Source of the DNA: Archilochus colubris
Taxonomy: Eukaryota > Chordata > Aves > Apodiformes > Trochilidae
DNA: 64,000 nt
Reading direction: 5' to 3'
NCBI GenBank assembly: GCA_023079485.1
Contig: CM041083.1
Span: forward strand, 151,298,552 to 151,362,551
Part shown: positions 34,281-49,658 of the stretch, one piece after another
Numbering within the stretch: position 1 is the stretch's first letter
Layout of the letters: each line of letters opens with the position of its first letter
Notes under the pieces: model-generated
Database searches by the model: none
Told to the model about the DNA's origin: nothing
What the model saw: the letters and a program-made list of their open reading frames with translations, nothing else
Program-made: the position numbers and the translations under genes

Positions 34281-37200
34281 TTTAGCAAACCGTGATGTAA
34301 CTTCCATCCAAAATAGTTACACTCAATGATCTCCACTAGTTTGTATTTCTATATCCCTCAGCTCTATACTTTACTTACCAGCTATTTCCCTGCTCATCCA
34401 CTGGTAGCAAACAAGTACCACATGCATTTATGCCAAAGTCAGTGTCCAGAAATCTCTTTTATAGGTTTGTTTCAGTATTTTTCTCTATCAGGTCAGTACT
34501 CATTTTGATCTTTGTTAGTTTTTAAACTGCCCAAAGCAGGTGTCCTGTATGGTACTCTCTGTAACCAAGGCAGACAGTCTGGATGAACCAAAACACTTTG
34601 GCTTTTCAAGAAAATAAATTCATGGTTCTGTCTGCATGGTTATATTGGCATTTTTCTCTCTAAAGAAGTCCAAACAGAAAATAAAAAGGCATGTAACATG
34701 GAGGAAGAGGAACCTTTATGCTAAAGCCCTTCTAGCTTCACTTAAGGGCTCAAATGGGTTAAATAAAAAAAATAAAAAAGGAAGACTCATATCAAGTTCT
34801 TTTACTGTCTAACATGAGTGATGACTGAGTAGGTGATTATTCAAAGTACAAGTGCACCCATATTTCTGTGAAATAGCAATATTGAATAATAAAAGTTAAG
34901 AACATGGTCTAAAATGAAAATAACAATTTAGTAAGATCACTAGGACATAGAACATTGGTTTTTTTCTAAAGAAAATTTCTAAAGGAATTGGGACTTGGAA
35001 AATAAATAAATAAATAAATAGACCCCAAACCAGGTACAGGTATAGCTTTTTAACTGCAGATTCCAAACCTGAATAAAGTTAAATAAGTAATTTCTGGTGT
35101 AGAAACCAGAAAACAGTTTATGATCAGATCCTCTGAATACCAACTGCCCATGTACTGATATGATACTCCCCACCACAACACTATGAAAGACAAGCTGATG
35201 ACCCATGATCATGACCACGATGACCTCAAATGTTCTGGGAATAGAACATTTGTACAGAGTGTACACATCTGTACTTACAATTAGGAGAAGAGAACTCATA
35301 TCAGCTCTCATCTGGGTGACCCTGAGGCAAAAGCAGTGAAGAAATGGCAGCCATGAGATGGCTTGCAGGGAAGCCCAGCAGGTAGAGATCCCACTGGCCT
35401 CTCATCACACGTGATGAAACTCATGCCAGCATATTTTACCTGTGCTACTGAGACTAAAGTTTGCATAACTCTTTTCACTGTTTGTTTGAGTGAACAGCAA
35501 AAGATATTCATAAAAAAGTCTGGCATTAGAAGGTGGCACCTGAAGACTGCTGAGAAGTCAATAAAAATTAAGTTACTCATGTCAAAAGCTAAAACTGGCA
35601 TCACCTACTTCAAGTAGATTTAAGAAAACACTTGGCTCATCACAAAATTTACTATGTTCTCTGGCCACCATGATGGTTGCAGCACTTCAGCTTTCTTCTG
35701 TCCCGGTTTTTACTGATACTCTTTACCTAGAGGGTGGTTCTTGACAGAATTCACTGGGGCCCTGTATTAACCATTGCCCACCCAGTCAGAAATGTTGAGT
35801 GCCCCTGGTTTAAACTGGTGTATTTTACTTAGGGCTACAGAGTCATCATAAGTTCCCATAGCTTGGTTGACAGGCATGGTCATGCAGCTTTGATGTCTTG
35901 TTCTCCTGACATCATCTGAGCATAAAAGATTCAAGAAACACAGCTATGGTTTCTTTAAACTGTCTGCTTGTCTTGGAGTATTTGCAAACCTGTGGAAATC
36001 CATGATAGTATAGAAAAGAAACCATTTAAATCAGAGAATGACAGCATTTCCCAGATTAAAGGGAAACTCCAGCACATGATTAGCTTTTGCTACTACAAGA
36101 TAAACAGGCCCTTTTTGGTAGCTATGCAAGCAATTAGATGACCCTTGTAAATGGTAACAAGTCAAACGACAAGAAAAGATAAACATTAGAATTTTCTGAT
36201 ATATTTTCTGAAGTTAACTTACCACAAGCTTCTCTAAGGCTTACTTATATTTAAGATGTCACTGTACGGGTAAAGCTTTTAGGTAATGTGTGCATCGCGT
36301 GGCCCAAAAGCATGGTATTTTGTATTTAAATCTTACAGTACTTAGAGGTTTTCTCTGTAATGATACATCCAACAAAGAAGTAGGAACTTGCTTCAACTTT
36401 GCCCTCAGTAAGCCTTGTTGGTGTGTATCATAAATGTGAATTCTTCACATCTTAAATATTATGTAGAATGTTTATGGTTGGGAATTATTCAACAGGAAAT
36501 TCTTGTTACACCTAACAAATGTTTCAAATTGAAAGATCAAAATTCTTACTACTTACATTCTAAAATATTCCAGTTTTTAATAGCTATTTAATACCATTAG
36601 GTACAAAGAAAGGTGTTTTACGTATAAAAACTTCAACATCACACTACAACTGGTTATGAATGTAGTATCAGCATTTAACTATCAAATGCTGCTTTTAATT
36701 CACAAATTAGCTAATCATCTGGCAATGTTTAAAGCAAACTGACAGGATCATAAAGACAAAAATGAGCTCTCCAAAAGTAAAGAAAACTCAAAATTTCTCA
36801 ATAACTTTTTGATACTTTATGTTTAAAATAAAGTTTTAATATCACTAACAGTTTAAGTTTTAAATACTACATTTGAGGTTGGTAATACTGAATAGAGTAT
36901 TAGGCAAAATTCAGCTTTTACTTCATTCATGTTTCTGCAACATGAGGTATTGCTAAGACTGAAAAATCTGCAAACTGGAAACCACTGGAGAGTTCTATAT
37001 GTAGATTTTTTTAAATAAATCCAATTAGTCAGATTGTGCATACCAAGTGTACTAAGTATGCTTTCCACTTTACTAATATAACCTCTTTCTGATACTTCTT
37101 CACAGCTCTCATAGTAAGAATTCTGCTATGTCAGTTTTGCTGAGATATCAGTATTCTATCTTCCTATGTAGCTCTTTGCAAGCTGTCATTTTAGGCTACA

Positions 37201-40200
37201 TCCACCACTTTATCCCATGACTAATTTTGGAGGGAAACAATATGGATGAAAGAAATCATTTAATGGAGAAGTAGGATACTACTTCAAGATCTGACAGCAA
37301 TGATGTTTTTAGTGGACTGACACTTAATTCCAGCATGGCTGGTCTCACATGGCTTTGTGGAAAAGCAAGAGAGATACAAGAATAAAGGCAGTGATCCTCT
37401 GGCTACCTTTTCCTTGGTAGTGTGCTTTACACAGGCACATCTATTGCCTTCTTGCATAAGGGAACTCCGTTAGCAGGAAAAGCAAGAAAAAGTCTTTGTG
37501 TATAAGTGATCACAGGCTAGCAAATTCCACTTAGCCAGTTCAGACTTCTAAAAGAACTCCAGTCTAAACTAGTCATTGAGGATTTCTCTGCAGTTAGAGG
37601 AGAGTATCTTTTAGCTCATGAATCAAAACTGATCTTAGGTGGGATGAATCACACACACCAGATGCTTGTCTTTTATCTCCACTTCAACAACTATTTTAAG
37701 ACTGGATGCTCACCTTTTGGGTGACTCAGATTAGATATTATGAAAACCAGCCCAAAGGATTAGCAGCTGCCAACAAGATGATGAAGAAAAAAAAAAAGGA
37801 AAAAAAAATAATAAAAGAGTTCAGTACTATCCTAGGAGCAGATGGAGAAGAAAAACAAGAGAAAGAGAGAGTCTGTGGTCTTTGCTAATGCACCCTGTCT
37901 GAAATACACCCAATACCTATGCGAGATGAACTGAAAATGGGACAGTGTATGGTTGGGTGGGGTAAATAAAAAGGATAAAAAACTTAAACGAGCAATAAGC
38001 TCTCATTATTTTTAAAATACAATTAAGTGTATTTACAAAATGGACTACAAGATACTCTGACTGTGGTAGATACCAGAGACACTCAGGAGATATAATCTAG
38101 TACTACACTGGTTTTAGCAAATTATTAAAATTCTCTTTGCTCCCTATCAGTATCCCCTATATTCCTATACAACAAACCATTAAGAAGAAAAAAAATTTTT
38201 TAAAGGGCTGTACTTTGATTTAAAACTGGTTTTGCATTAGAACCATGGTGTCTTCTCACTAAGGAACTTGCAGTGCATTGAACTTCTTCCTTTGAAGTAT
38301 CACTTTAGTCGAGACGTCTCTATGTAAAAACTAATTGTATTTTACTGTACTAGGTTTTTTATTATGATGTTAAAATTTATGCTGGGTTTTTGGAATTCCC
38401 TTGAAAAACACAGGAATCTGAAGACAAACTGGTAAAGATTAATGGTCACTGAAAACACACTGGTTTCTAAGTAACTCAGGGAATTACAAATAACTAAATT
38501 AAAATTCTCCAAGAAAATATTTGAGGGTACAGCATGAAAAAACATTTCCATGTGTATTAAACAGCATCTACTCTTCATTACACTGAATACATTAAAAAAA
38601 TGCATCCTCCCCGATCTGTGCTGGAGAATATGTGAATATCAAACACAAACTGTGCAATGTTAAAGCCACCTGTCTTTCCACCTGTCTGCCTGCCTCTCTT
38701 ATTTCTTCTCTCTCTCTAGCAATTCTATGAAAACAGGAAAGACTCCTCTGGTACCAATTACATACATATCTACATGTTAAAAGCAAGTTCAAAGGAGATG
38801 GAATGTGGACTATTCATCAACAGTAGCCTTGTAACATTCTTATTACACTTCCTACATAGTGTTATTAAGAGGGATTTGGCATGCAGTGATTTTACAAATA
38901 ACTTTAAAATGTAAGATAGAAAAGATGTTTTTCTTGCTCAACTACTCTGACACTGTCATAAGTGTATAAACAGAATATCAAATATAGCAGTGTGCACACA
39001 GGAAGAATCTTCTTGTTTCACTTCTCCCTGTTAAATCTTTGGTAAAGGTATAAAAAAATCTGTCACAAAAAGCAAATAAGTACCATAGTAAACCATTGTA
39101 AAATTCAAAACCTCTAAACCTACAATAATCCTAATCTGAACAGCTAACCATGCTGTGAAGCTATTATGATATGCATCCAATTATAATCAGCATTATGATA
39201 ATGGCACTGTCATTAATCTTCTGTGATATTTCTTGTTATTTCTAGAGACACTGCTAAAAGAAAAACCTTGAGGCTATTTAAAGGAGATGGGAAGTTCAGC
39301 ACTTGTATTGCTCAGAATTTTTATGACATCCCATACTTTCAGGAATTTCCAGTTTTGCCACAAATTTTTCAACAACAAAAAAAAATCTTTTACCTATTTG
39401 TTAGGGTTGGTTCTTTTTAAAGCATGGAAGAATTGTTCAGATATTCCATTCCTGAATGAAATTACATAGGGAAAGGCAGGAAAATATTTGATTTGCTAAG
39501 GATTTATGAATTCTTTCTCCATTGTTGTCAGATAACGTGTCACCTCACATTCTGGAGCAGCTAACTGAAATGTGTAAACAAAGCTGTTTTTTTTGTGGTT
39601 CCTAGAAAAAAAAGTACTTTGAAGAAAACACAAACCCTTCTGGAAGACTTTTCCCCTTACTTACTCTGTGGAAGTGAATTTTTCAATTGGATGCTACAGG
39701 AAATCCCTCAGAGCCTGAATGTGTCCTGGTTCAAGGCTACTGTGGTTAAACAGAGCACCCCCTGGACTAAGTACACCTTCTTGATACTCAGTCTGTGGGA
39801 GACATGAGTGATGCCCAACACTGAGAAAAACCCAAGTATTTGTTGATGAGCCTGGCTTTTAGTATGTAACAGGGTGGAAAGTCCACAGGGAAGCTGATAT
39901 ACATCTAGAGAAATGGAGCAAGGGGTAGGAGGGAAGAAAGGTGTGTAGAGCCAACACATAGAGCTTATTAATGGAAATCACACCTAAGAAACAGGTGGGA
40001 AAAAAGTGTGAAGAAACAGTAAGAGAAGTGGAAAATGAGGAGGAACACTAAACATACTGGGCATTGGTGGAGTGCCTTACATCAGGTAGGTAAGCAGGTA
40101 TCTGATGCATTGGTACTTCCTGAGTAGCTCTACCCCTTCAGAATATCCACCTGCATCCATACCTAACATGTCCTGGGTTTCTTCTCAGGCATGGAGGACA

Positions 40201-41402
40201 AGTGTTGCAAAACAGTCTTAATTTTCCTTCTTTTTCCATGCATAAAGAGCCAAGGATAGAGAGAAGAATGAATTTAAAATATTAACACCTTTTCAAAAAG
40301 AAAAACGAAAAGGGCAATGGTAAAAAAAAACCTACCACTAAAATTGCAGGGCTTTTTCTAGTCTTTCAGCTTTCTGTCACATTGGTACTGGCTGGATATT
40401 TTTCTTTGCCCTGTAGTGAGCATTTCCTGAGGAGGGGATGACTGCTGCTTGGCCTTTGTGGCAGGCCAGCCTGGTAACTTTGACTCAGAGAAGTAGAGGC
40501 TGAAATAAGTAGAATGACCCTGTAATAATGGCTAATACATTCCCTGAGGACAGAAATCTTCCAGCGCCTTATGACTTCTGTCTGATGAAAATAAGTGAAA
40601 GGCAAGTGTAAGAACAGCAGTGACAGTCTGGCTTTACACTAGAACACTGTCTTTCAGAAGACATCTTTGAAGATTTAAATCCAGTCAATGTGGCATTGAG
40701 TTAATGGAAATTTTTTTAAATGTGATAAATGGGTTTCAGGATGGGATTGTGATGAAATTGTTTTAAATCATAGTGCTGAAACAGTCAATGTTCTGCATTA
40801 CAGTATGTAATCTGAATAGGTGAGGAAAACTTTTGTCCATTTATGGACAGGAATTATTTTAAATGTGCTTTAATTTGATGTCTACACTGCAAATGACATT
40901 TGAGAAGAAACCGACGGATGTTAAAAATATCTACTTGAAAAAGGTTTTTATAAAAAAGAAATATAAAGATGAGTTATTGAAAAAAGAAAAATGTCAGGTC
41001 CACCTGAAGAAAAAAAACATTGGGTAAGGAGGTTGTGACCTCCCTAGAAGACAGAGAAGCAGTAAGAGGAAGCTAATAAGGAATAGCATACCATGTTTAA
41101 AACATATGAAATAAAATTATTATAGACAAATATGGATGGACATGACATTATTAATGTATGACCTGAAGAAATCTCAAGCCTGGAGGTTTTTAATTGTGTG
41201 TTTTTAATAAAAATACTTTTGTAATTATTAAGACTGGCAATTCAGTTCCTGGTTTTAAGATGAATAAAAACTACTGTTCTACCGTTAACTAAATAAATTT
41301 ATTTATGGTCTTGTTCATGGGATTTAGAAGACATGAATGAACCATCATTATGACAGGAGTAGTAGACTGGACTTCTTGAGTAGCCGCTATAATGCAAGAA
41401 TA
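34281..41402. other. AT-rich stretch without recognised transposons
   Basis: About 7 kb in which I see no CR1, LTR, exon or RNA gene. Simple sequence only: (AAAT)n at 35000-35020 and A-rich DNA at 37785-37815. Short frames at 34979-35617 on both strands overlap each other and resemble nothing known. TGTCCTGGTTC at 39721 is too short a match to call an LTR. Confidence 0.55.
35000..35020. repeat. (AAAT)n microsatellite
   Basis: Five AAAT units in a row. Confidence 0.9.
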
Positions 41403-41450
41403 AATGTAAAATAAAATAAAATAAATATATATATACATGTATATATAAAA
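41403..41450. repeat. (AAAAT)n / (AT)n compound simple repeat
   Basis: AAAAT units run into TA dinucleotides with one ACATGT interruption. Confidence 0.85.
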
Positions 41451-44400
41451 GACAAGAATTTATAGCTTTGTCTTTAAAAGTATATTTTCTGGTTTTAGCC
41501 TACACAGTAAAGCTGAACTGCAACTCCTCTAGCTGTGATTAATGTCACAGACTGTTTTCTACCCCACAGATTCATTTGTTTGAAGCAAAGTATTACAAGA
41601 TGTGTTCCTTTATTAAAACTACACATCTGTAGTTCTATTGCAAACTATTACAGTCTAAAGTGTATGTATTACAGTGTGGTGTGCATGGTGCCCACTAGGA
41701 GTTGCAAGCCAAAGGGTTGCAGTCCCATAAAAGACAAGTGATATACCTGAAAAATGACATACAAATGGATTTGGTATGTCAACACATCTCTTAATGGATA
41801 TAAACAGGTAATTGCCTATGTTTTTTAGTAGTAATATTTAAAAAATAATTTATGGGGGCACAAAACCACTGATAAATAGCTGAATAAAAGCGTGCATATT
41901 GAGACTGATGCACAGATCTAGTTTCCACAGCTTTGTTCCCCTGGCGCTGGAAGCCTCCTTTCCTTCTAGGAGTATTTTCTGTCTTCAATCACATCTCAAA
42001 TTAGACTGCAGCTCTAATCAGCATGATCCATGTCTCCACAGGTCTTCACACATGGACCCCTGACCGTACATGGTGCACCCCGAGCTGCATAAACATGGGT
42101 TTCAGAGTACAAACCTTCCTCTGGTGACAGTGGCAAATAATTTCTGGCTGCCAGCCCACGTGCCATTGCAACCTCAACTTACTGTGCTGCAACTCTTTAA
42201 TCAACCCTAGTTTTCCTTTATGCTATTCGAGTGATGAACAAGTTCAAAACATACTACTCTGATCTTGCTATTTCTGTAGCACTTAGAAATTATGTACTTC
42301 CTTCAGATGTCTTGTTTTTCTGTAGTTTTCCTACTGCACAGTATATGTCTATACTATAAGACATGAAAAAAGCTTTCATATCACACAGCTCATTAGAGGC
42401 TTAAATGAACCAGTTTTAGATGCATGATTTTGACCTCATTACTGTCCTCAATCAATGAAATAAAAAATGGTGGTTGTCATAACATCATATCTTAGATACA
42501 CTACTCTGAGAATCTGCAATCAGAATCTGCTCCTCAGATGTTAAAACTGCTATTGAATATCTTTTCTAATACTAAGTGTGATTAAATAATAAAATAAAAT
42601 AGGATTTTTAGAACTTAAAAAGTCAATCAAAGTTCCTCTGAGCAAGCTAAAGGGAAAGATACATCCTACCTGCATTGTGTAACTTTGGTCCATCTGCAAA
42701 ATGCTGTAAAAAAAAAAGAATCCTCCCTCGGCACAGTTCTTATACCACTGCTTAAATACATCTTAACATGATTCTATGTCACATGGTGCAAATGTCACAA
42801 CAAAAATTCACATATGTCTGACGTGCTGCTCTGCAGGTGAGAAACATGCTCTGATTAAGATCAATGATGATTTTTTTAAACAGTCCTTATCTTCAGACCG
42901 AGAATATCTCTCATCTTCATTTTTCTCCACTTCTATACCAGTCATACGCTTAGCATGGGATGAATCACTCTCTGGAGAGGCTCCTTTCTCTCCCTTGACT
43001 ATAGAGGGAGCTGAGGTAACTGAGGGCTTGATGCTTAACCCTGGAACAACTTACTGCATTCTGTACTTCCAGTACAAATGAGATGGATTATTTATGGCTG
43101 CATTAAAGTCAAGAGTTTTCAGTTAAATGCATGAGTTCACTTCCAGAAATTCACTTTTCCAAATATATTACTATATAAGCAATCATTACTTAGCTTTCTA
43201 AAAACAGACAGATGTTTTCTATTGACTAAGCCTCTGGTTTGCACATTTTTTGGAGGCAGATGTGTACATGGTAGATGTGTACCTTGCCTGTCACAGGTAC
43301 TACACATACAATACATGTTATTTTTCAGAGACTTGAGCGACCGGTAATTACCTCAAATGAGTCCAAAGCTGACTTATTTTCAACCTTGTAATATGTGTTA
43401 AATATTTCAGCATGCAGAACAAATTAGTGAACACTTAGTCAAGTTTCTGAGAAGTCTACCAAGCCAAAATTCTTCAAATTTTACACTCAAGTTAAGTTAT
43501 TCTTATTTATTTATTCAGTTGTGCTTGGTGAATAGACTGTTTTTTAATTCAGTGTTAAGGGTCCATACTGTACAAATTTGTAGGGTTTTGTTGGTTTCTT
43601 TTAAAAAAAAAAAAAAAAAAAACCAAGCTGATTTTCATCAGGCTGTTTTTATCCTGGTTTCCTATGGAAACAAGGCTGCACAATAATATAATACAGCCTG
43701 TGTGTCCTTTCCTTGTAATTTTTGATCTAAGTGGCCCAATTTCAACCACATGGGACTGAGAAGATAGAAATCTCAAAGATAGTTATGCTCTTATAAATTT
43801 TGAAAGCAGCAGCTGCTGGATGGAAGAGACCAGGATCCTGGCATTAACATGCAGGGTGCTAACAATCTTACCAGCCCATTTCTGCTGTCAAGTGTGGCAG
43901 CCTGCATACCATTACCAGAATATATTCATATTCAGAGATAAAAGAAGACCTCTATAATTCAATTATTAACCAAGAGACATAAATCCAAAAGAAACCACTG
44001 CTCTTCAGCTCTGGTTCTTTAAGCATTTCTCTCTTTTAACTAGATGGCCAAGATACCAGACTGATGAGTGAAAAAATAAAACAAAAAAGGAGGAAGAATT
44101 CAAACAAAAATCAAGATCATTCAAAATCCAGATTGTAGCAAAGGAGAAGAGAAAATAAGTGGAATACTGACTTTATCAGCTACTATGGTACAAGGATGGA
44201 CACTTCCCCCTCAATTATGGTTAAGTTGTAGGGAAAGTTATTTGTTACTCAAAGCAGTATAATTCGTCATTATATGTCCAATATTCTACCATTTTTAGTA
44301 TAAATAATGCTGTTCTGCTCCAAGATTTCTCAAGACAGAAGATACAAATTCCAAGCTCTCAGCCAAAAAATTTCAAATCTAACAAGTATATCTCAGCTAG

Positions 44401-44505
44401 CAGTTCCTGAAATATATCAGCTTTGATCTCTACCTGTGAATTAAAAAAAAAAAATTAAAAAGATGAGCTCTGTTTTCACTCATTTTTGTGGCAATGACTT
44501 TGTAT
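41451..44505. other. AT-rich stretch without recognised transposons
   Basis: No gene or named repeat. A poly-A of 20 bp lies at 43603-43622. The 101-codon frame at 42776-43081 is not recognised; Ser- and Thr-rich, without a motif I can name. Confidence 0.55.
43603..43622. repeat. poly-A (20 bp)
   Basis: Twenty consecutive A after TTTCTTTT. No retrocopy body is recognised on its 5' side. Confidence 0.9.
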
Positions 44506-44545
44506 CTTTTTTTTTCTTTTTTTTTCTTTTTTTTCTTTTTTTTTC
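44506..44545. repeat. (CT8-9)n pyrimidine minisatellite
   Basis: Four CT(8-9) units with periods 10, 10, 9 and 10 bp form a 40-bp pure pyrimidine tract. Confidence 0.9.
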
Positions 44546-47500
44546 TGTTCATTATACTGTCAGATGGACACTATGGGAATCAGGTGTTTGATGCCAGGAG
44601 TTATTAATTTGGAAGAGCTGCTGCTGTCCAATTAAACTTGGTGCCAGAACATAGGCAGCCAGACATAGGAGCTAAGGTAGCTCTTCTCCTTCCTAGTTCA
44701 GCAATAAATACAACGTCATTAACAGCAGAGCCTGGGTATTAACTCACTCATTAGTAGGAACACTGTAAGGTTAATCCATTTTGGTCCAGATAGAAAAACT
44801 TAAAAGAAGTAAAGAATGAAACTTGGCATTTAAAGGAGGCTCAGAAAAGACAGAGATACCCATATTCAAGAATGCAGTCCTGAAGACCTGAACTCAGACG
44901 AAAGTTTACTGCTTTTTGAAAAGTTCACGTCTAAGATTTTCCTTCAGCATACACCCAGATTTTCTCTAGGTTTGTGAATACTGAGAAGTCAAACTTTTCA
45001 CAACTTCTTAGTTGCAAAACTAAATCCAAACATAAAGATAAGATTGATTATCTCCTTCTTGCCTTCCATGTAAAACTGAATTCATTAGATAGTCTTATGA
45101 CAGGCTGGACCAGGATCAAGCATCTCCAAAGTACAGTCACTTATAAAACCCACCATGCTTTCTCTATTTTTCTATAGCTGAATCTAGCTTACTTAACCTA
45201 TTTTCAATTTGATATACATAGGCCACACAAGAAGAGACTATCTCAGTGTAATCCATAAACAAAACCAACCCTGAGAGCAGCACACCCATAATCAATAGAC
45301 TAAGGTTTGCTATGGATACATATCACAGCCAGAATAATATTAACAAATAAATAAATATATATTCCAAACTCTTGACTCAGCAGGTCAAGGATATACTCAA
45401 AGATGCTTTCAAGAGATGACAGTTCAGTCCCTTTCTTTGTCTACTGCAATTCAAGCACCTGCCTCCCACTACCCTGCAGGTTATGCAAAGCATCAGTTTG
45501 TGTGACCTGAGTAAGAAATCAGGTATCAGCAGCACTACTCCTTACACTGTACAGAACTATCACAGAAGTGAGATACTCAGTCCAGGCTGATGGAGGATCC
45601 AATTAACCTCATATAATGTTGCTGAAAGCAGCCTGGAAGTAGCCAGCAATTAACAAAGTAGACCCATACACCTTAAGTGCTATCCCTCTTAAGATCTCTG
45701 TAGACATAACAAGCAAAAAATCTTTCCTAAAACAAAGAAACCCCTTCTTTCAAAAATGTACTTGGGATTACTCTCATCCTCCACACAGCACCAGTAAAAA
45801 TCCATCTGATGTTTCCAGTTCCCCTATATACACTTGTCTAATGAATTCAGAGTTTGAGATGGGAGAGCTGAAGCTTCATCTTCAACATTCAACTTCCCTA
45901 GAAAGTGCCCTCACAAACTGTACATTATTCTGCCTGTGAAGAAGCCCCCTCCATTTCCTTAGTGAAGAGGAGAAAGAAAATGCGAAGAGCATGATTCTGT
46001 AGCTTCAAGGGAAGAGCAGCCAGGTGAGAGAGCAGTGTGTTTCAGTTCTTTTTGTAGTAACAGTTTATGAAAATTACTCAGAAATTGGCTAAATAAGGAA
46101 CTAAACCACTCTGGAGGCAGGTCTGAAACACTCAACTCCCTGTTCACCTTGCAGCAGTAATGCTATCTTGCACCCAGTGCTACCACTTGCAACTTTATAC
46201 TATTCTCATGCACAAGATAAAGAGCTGTAATGCCTAATGTAATTTCCAGTTTTGGCATTAAAGATTACACTCAGCATTCAGTAGCTTAATCTTTTTTTTT
46301 ATTAGCAGAGTTTGTTTTTTAAATTCTTCTCATGACTGCAAAGGCAACTCAATCTCTAACCACCTTTAAAAAGCCACCCAAAGAACCAGATGACATAACA
46401 ACATTATAAGAGACCAAATTAGCAGTCATGGAGAGTACAGAAGGCTTGGAATGAAATATATGCTTGCAGGGCTGGAAAGGATATAAAAGTAGTGACATCG
46501 AAAATGGCATCTAAAAGAGGAATCTGCAGACAAGATTTTTACAGACACTGATGTCTGTAAGATACCATCCCTAACTCACTGCATGCTCAATTTAACCTTA
46601 TTTAGAAAGGAAGGATCAGTGCGAGGTGGGTGCTGATAGGAAGTCCAAAGCCAGTGTATTTTCCTTGTGGTTAAGAAACAAGTCTACCAAGCTCTGGAGA
46701 ATCTGCATTTTTTAGGCCTCATGTGAGCACTGGAGCTCGTGTGTCTAATCCTTAGAGTAAAACTGTCCCCAGGTCTAGAATAAAATGAGCGATGTGTGCC
46801 AACTAGCAGAAAGAGCAGGAACAACATTGACTGTAAAACTGGTGGGTTTATAATATATTTAAATACTTACAATACTTTAACCCCTGCACATAATGCAGGA
46901 GATAAAGCACTTCAGTAGTATGAGAAGGAATTAAAAGATAAGTAGGAAGCATAGTCTAGCTATGAAATGAATGAGCTGACTGCCACCAAAAGTGATGCCA
47001 CCACCTATCCAAAAGCTACCAATTGCTCCTTTCACTGTAAAACATATTTATTATCTCTATCTTGATAAAACCTAGTGTCACGGATCAGGGCTCCATCAGG
47101 CTGGAAGAAACAGCTACGTTCACATAGCTTTTATGATGCATACAGAAAATGAAAGACAACAGCTGAATCCAGGAGTCAGGAAAACAAAAATTAAGCACTG
47201 ACTCAGAGTTCCTGCACTCTCATAAGTTTGCCTCTCTTGACGGTACCTTAATCAATTGCTCTTGAACTTGGGCAATCCCTCTGCTCTATTTCCCAAGCTG
47301 TTACACACAATGTTTTTCAAGCTGTTACCATTTACAAATAGACCTCGCACAGTCCCCCCTGGTTACTAGTAAATCAAATCACAAGTGACCATTCCACTAT
47401 GTATTCCACTCTCCCTGTAGCACTGACCACATCTGAAGTTTGAAAAAGAATACTGGAAAGTTTAAAATGGGGGAAGGGGCAGGGAAGAAAAAAAAAAAAA

Positions 47501-49658
47501 AAAAGAAGTATCTCATAAATACAGCCCAAGGCTGCCCAGGAGATAAGGTTGAGGAAGCAGGAAAGACAGTTTGCAATATTTTGAGTAGGCACGGTGAGCT
47601 TTCCGTGATGACACTAATAATAAATCCCAATTTAGAAAAGGCCACAATTTCAACTTTTGCCCCGGGGCTTTTCAGAATGTCTGTATGCCCCTGAATGTCT
47701 AATTTAGCAGTGTTTTTATCCTGTATCTGTACCCACCTAGTACCTTTTAATTAAAGAAGTTAAGAGTGGAAATACATTCTCAGGAAGGAATAACACTTTT
47801 TATTCTAAGACAGAAGCAGACAATTGAACTAAATAAAAGAAAATTGAGCCAATACCACATCAATTCAGTGGCAAGTTTTTAACTTTATGACAGTCCTTGG
47901 ATGCTCTGGCCACTCCCATTTCTGCACTACCTGCAGAACAAAGACATCCCTCCATGACAGAGTAAGGGCATGTCCATAGCGGTCCTCTTCCTGGGGAGAG
48001 GACAGCCCAATTCACATTCTAGTGCAGCACCTAGAGAGCTCACATGCTTCGGGTAGATTTTCAAAACAGCATTATCTTCAGTTATTCCCATGAGTTTTAT
48101 GGAGGACCTCAGTAAGAGCTTTTCAAAAATCCATCCAGAAAGTACAGCTATTAGGTCACCAGTGATAGTACACCAGCCATTTCCCTCTAAACCTCTTAGC
48201 AGCTGAAAACACTTTCAATAAACCACTTTACGTAGAGCCATTACTTTCTTTTGAAACTGCACATGTATATGAAGGGACATGATACGAGTTTGTTCCCATT
48301 TAGGAGAGGAAGTGCAGTGTACTCACAACAAGCAATAGCAGAACATACAACTGAAATTACATCTATTCTCTAGTGGTTTGGAAAGGGATCTAAACATACC
48401 TCAAGGGGATGCTTCATCCCCATTTTGCTGTAAAGAACACCATTAGATCATTACACCCATTTTGTGAGAACTGTATGTTCCTAGATGTTTGCTGTTGGTG
48501 GAAAAGGAAGTTTGTTTCCTTTTAATATTGCTTGTCAGGTGACATTACCACTTAGACACCCGCTGGCCAAAATCAAAACCTTTGCAGCAGTCATGCAATT
48601 CTTCTGCATCTACTGTGATAAGCTGAACTGTGCCAGCATCTGCCTAATCTAAATAAACACACAGTGGATGCAAGGTGTGTTTTCTAAATGGCTTATTATG
48701 CCATGAACTAAACTGGTGGGATCAATAATCAGTGACTCCCTCATGTATTCTTGTGCTTGTAGACTTGCTGTTTTGAAAGAGTTGCCAAAGACAAAAATGG
48801 ATTAATTTTTATGACCTCACTTACTGAATGTCCCCCAAGCAAGCACAGGAACAAAACTGTGGCTGAAGCTGAGAGTTCCCAATAGCTAAAATAATTTATT
48901 GATATTCAGAAATAAGATACAGAAAACAGCAGTTACAACACCTGCATCACTGATAGTTCATCAATATTAAAAATTGTTTCTGCATTTATATGCATTCTAC
49001 AATTTTTTACACCTTTTTGGCTTCAGGGCTTTGGGTTTGTTTTTTATTTTTACATTACATTTTTTTAATATTATTTTTACATTATTCTATTTTATTTTTC
49101 CATTCTGAGATTTTGCACTTAACATTTTGTTTTCTAAGACAGTAAAAAGCTAAAGCTCTATATTCTGAGTTCCCCAGAAAAAAAATATTGCATATTATGC
49201 CCAAAGATTAAAACACCTGTTGAGTCATTATATTGCTAATACAAAAGAAAAGGCACAAGATTCACTGTTCTGTAATTGAGAGGCATATTATGGAGTCCGT
49301 TGATCCCAGACAAATCCTTCTAAGTCTTCTTAGGAATGGTTCTCATACAAATTAAGCACAGACATCTCCATCCGGCACTGCTCTGTTCACCACTTTGAAG
49401 TAAGCAGTCACTGAAGCATTACTCCAAGAACCTTGGGGAGGAAGCCAAGTAATCCCTTCACCTCCTCCTCAGTGCCAGAGGTAAAGTCATCGCCAGGAGT
49501 GCTCAGCAAAGAGGAAAAAAGAAAGAGCTTTTCTTAAACGCTGAGTAAACAGACAGTAGCACTCTAACTCGGGGATGGCAGAGGAGGAAAGCACTAGGTT
49601 TTTCTCACAGACATTTTGTTCAGCATAAGCAAACTAAAAATGGGTCTGCAGATAGGCT
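44546..49658. other. AT-rich stretch without recognised transposons
   Basis: About 5 kb with no gene or named mobile element. An A17 run lies at 47488-47504, giving the Lys- and Phe-run shadow frames at 47374-47694. The part 49380-49600 is slightly GC-richer but has no identifiable exon. Confidence 0.55.

Noticed and set aside
39719..39960. TGTCCTGGTTC as the start of a second ERVL LTR
   Set aside because: Only about 11 bases match and the sequence after it does not follow the LTR.
47374..47694. Frames with Lys or Phe runs on both strands
   Set aside because: Produced by the A17 homopolymer; different phases and strands.
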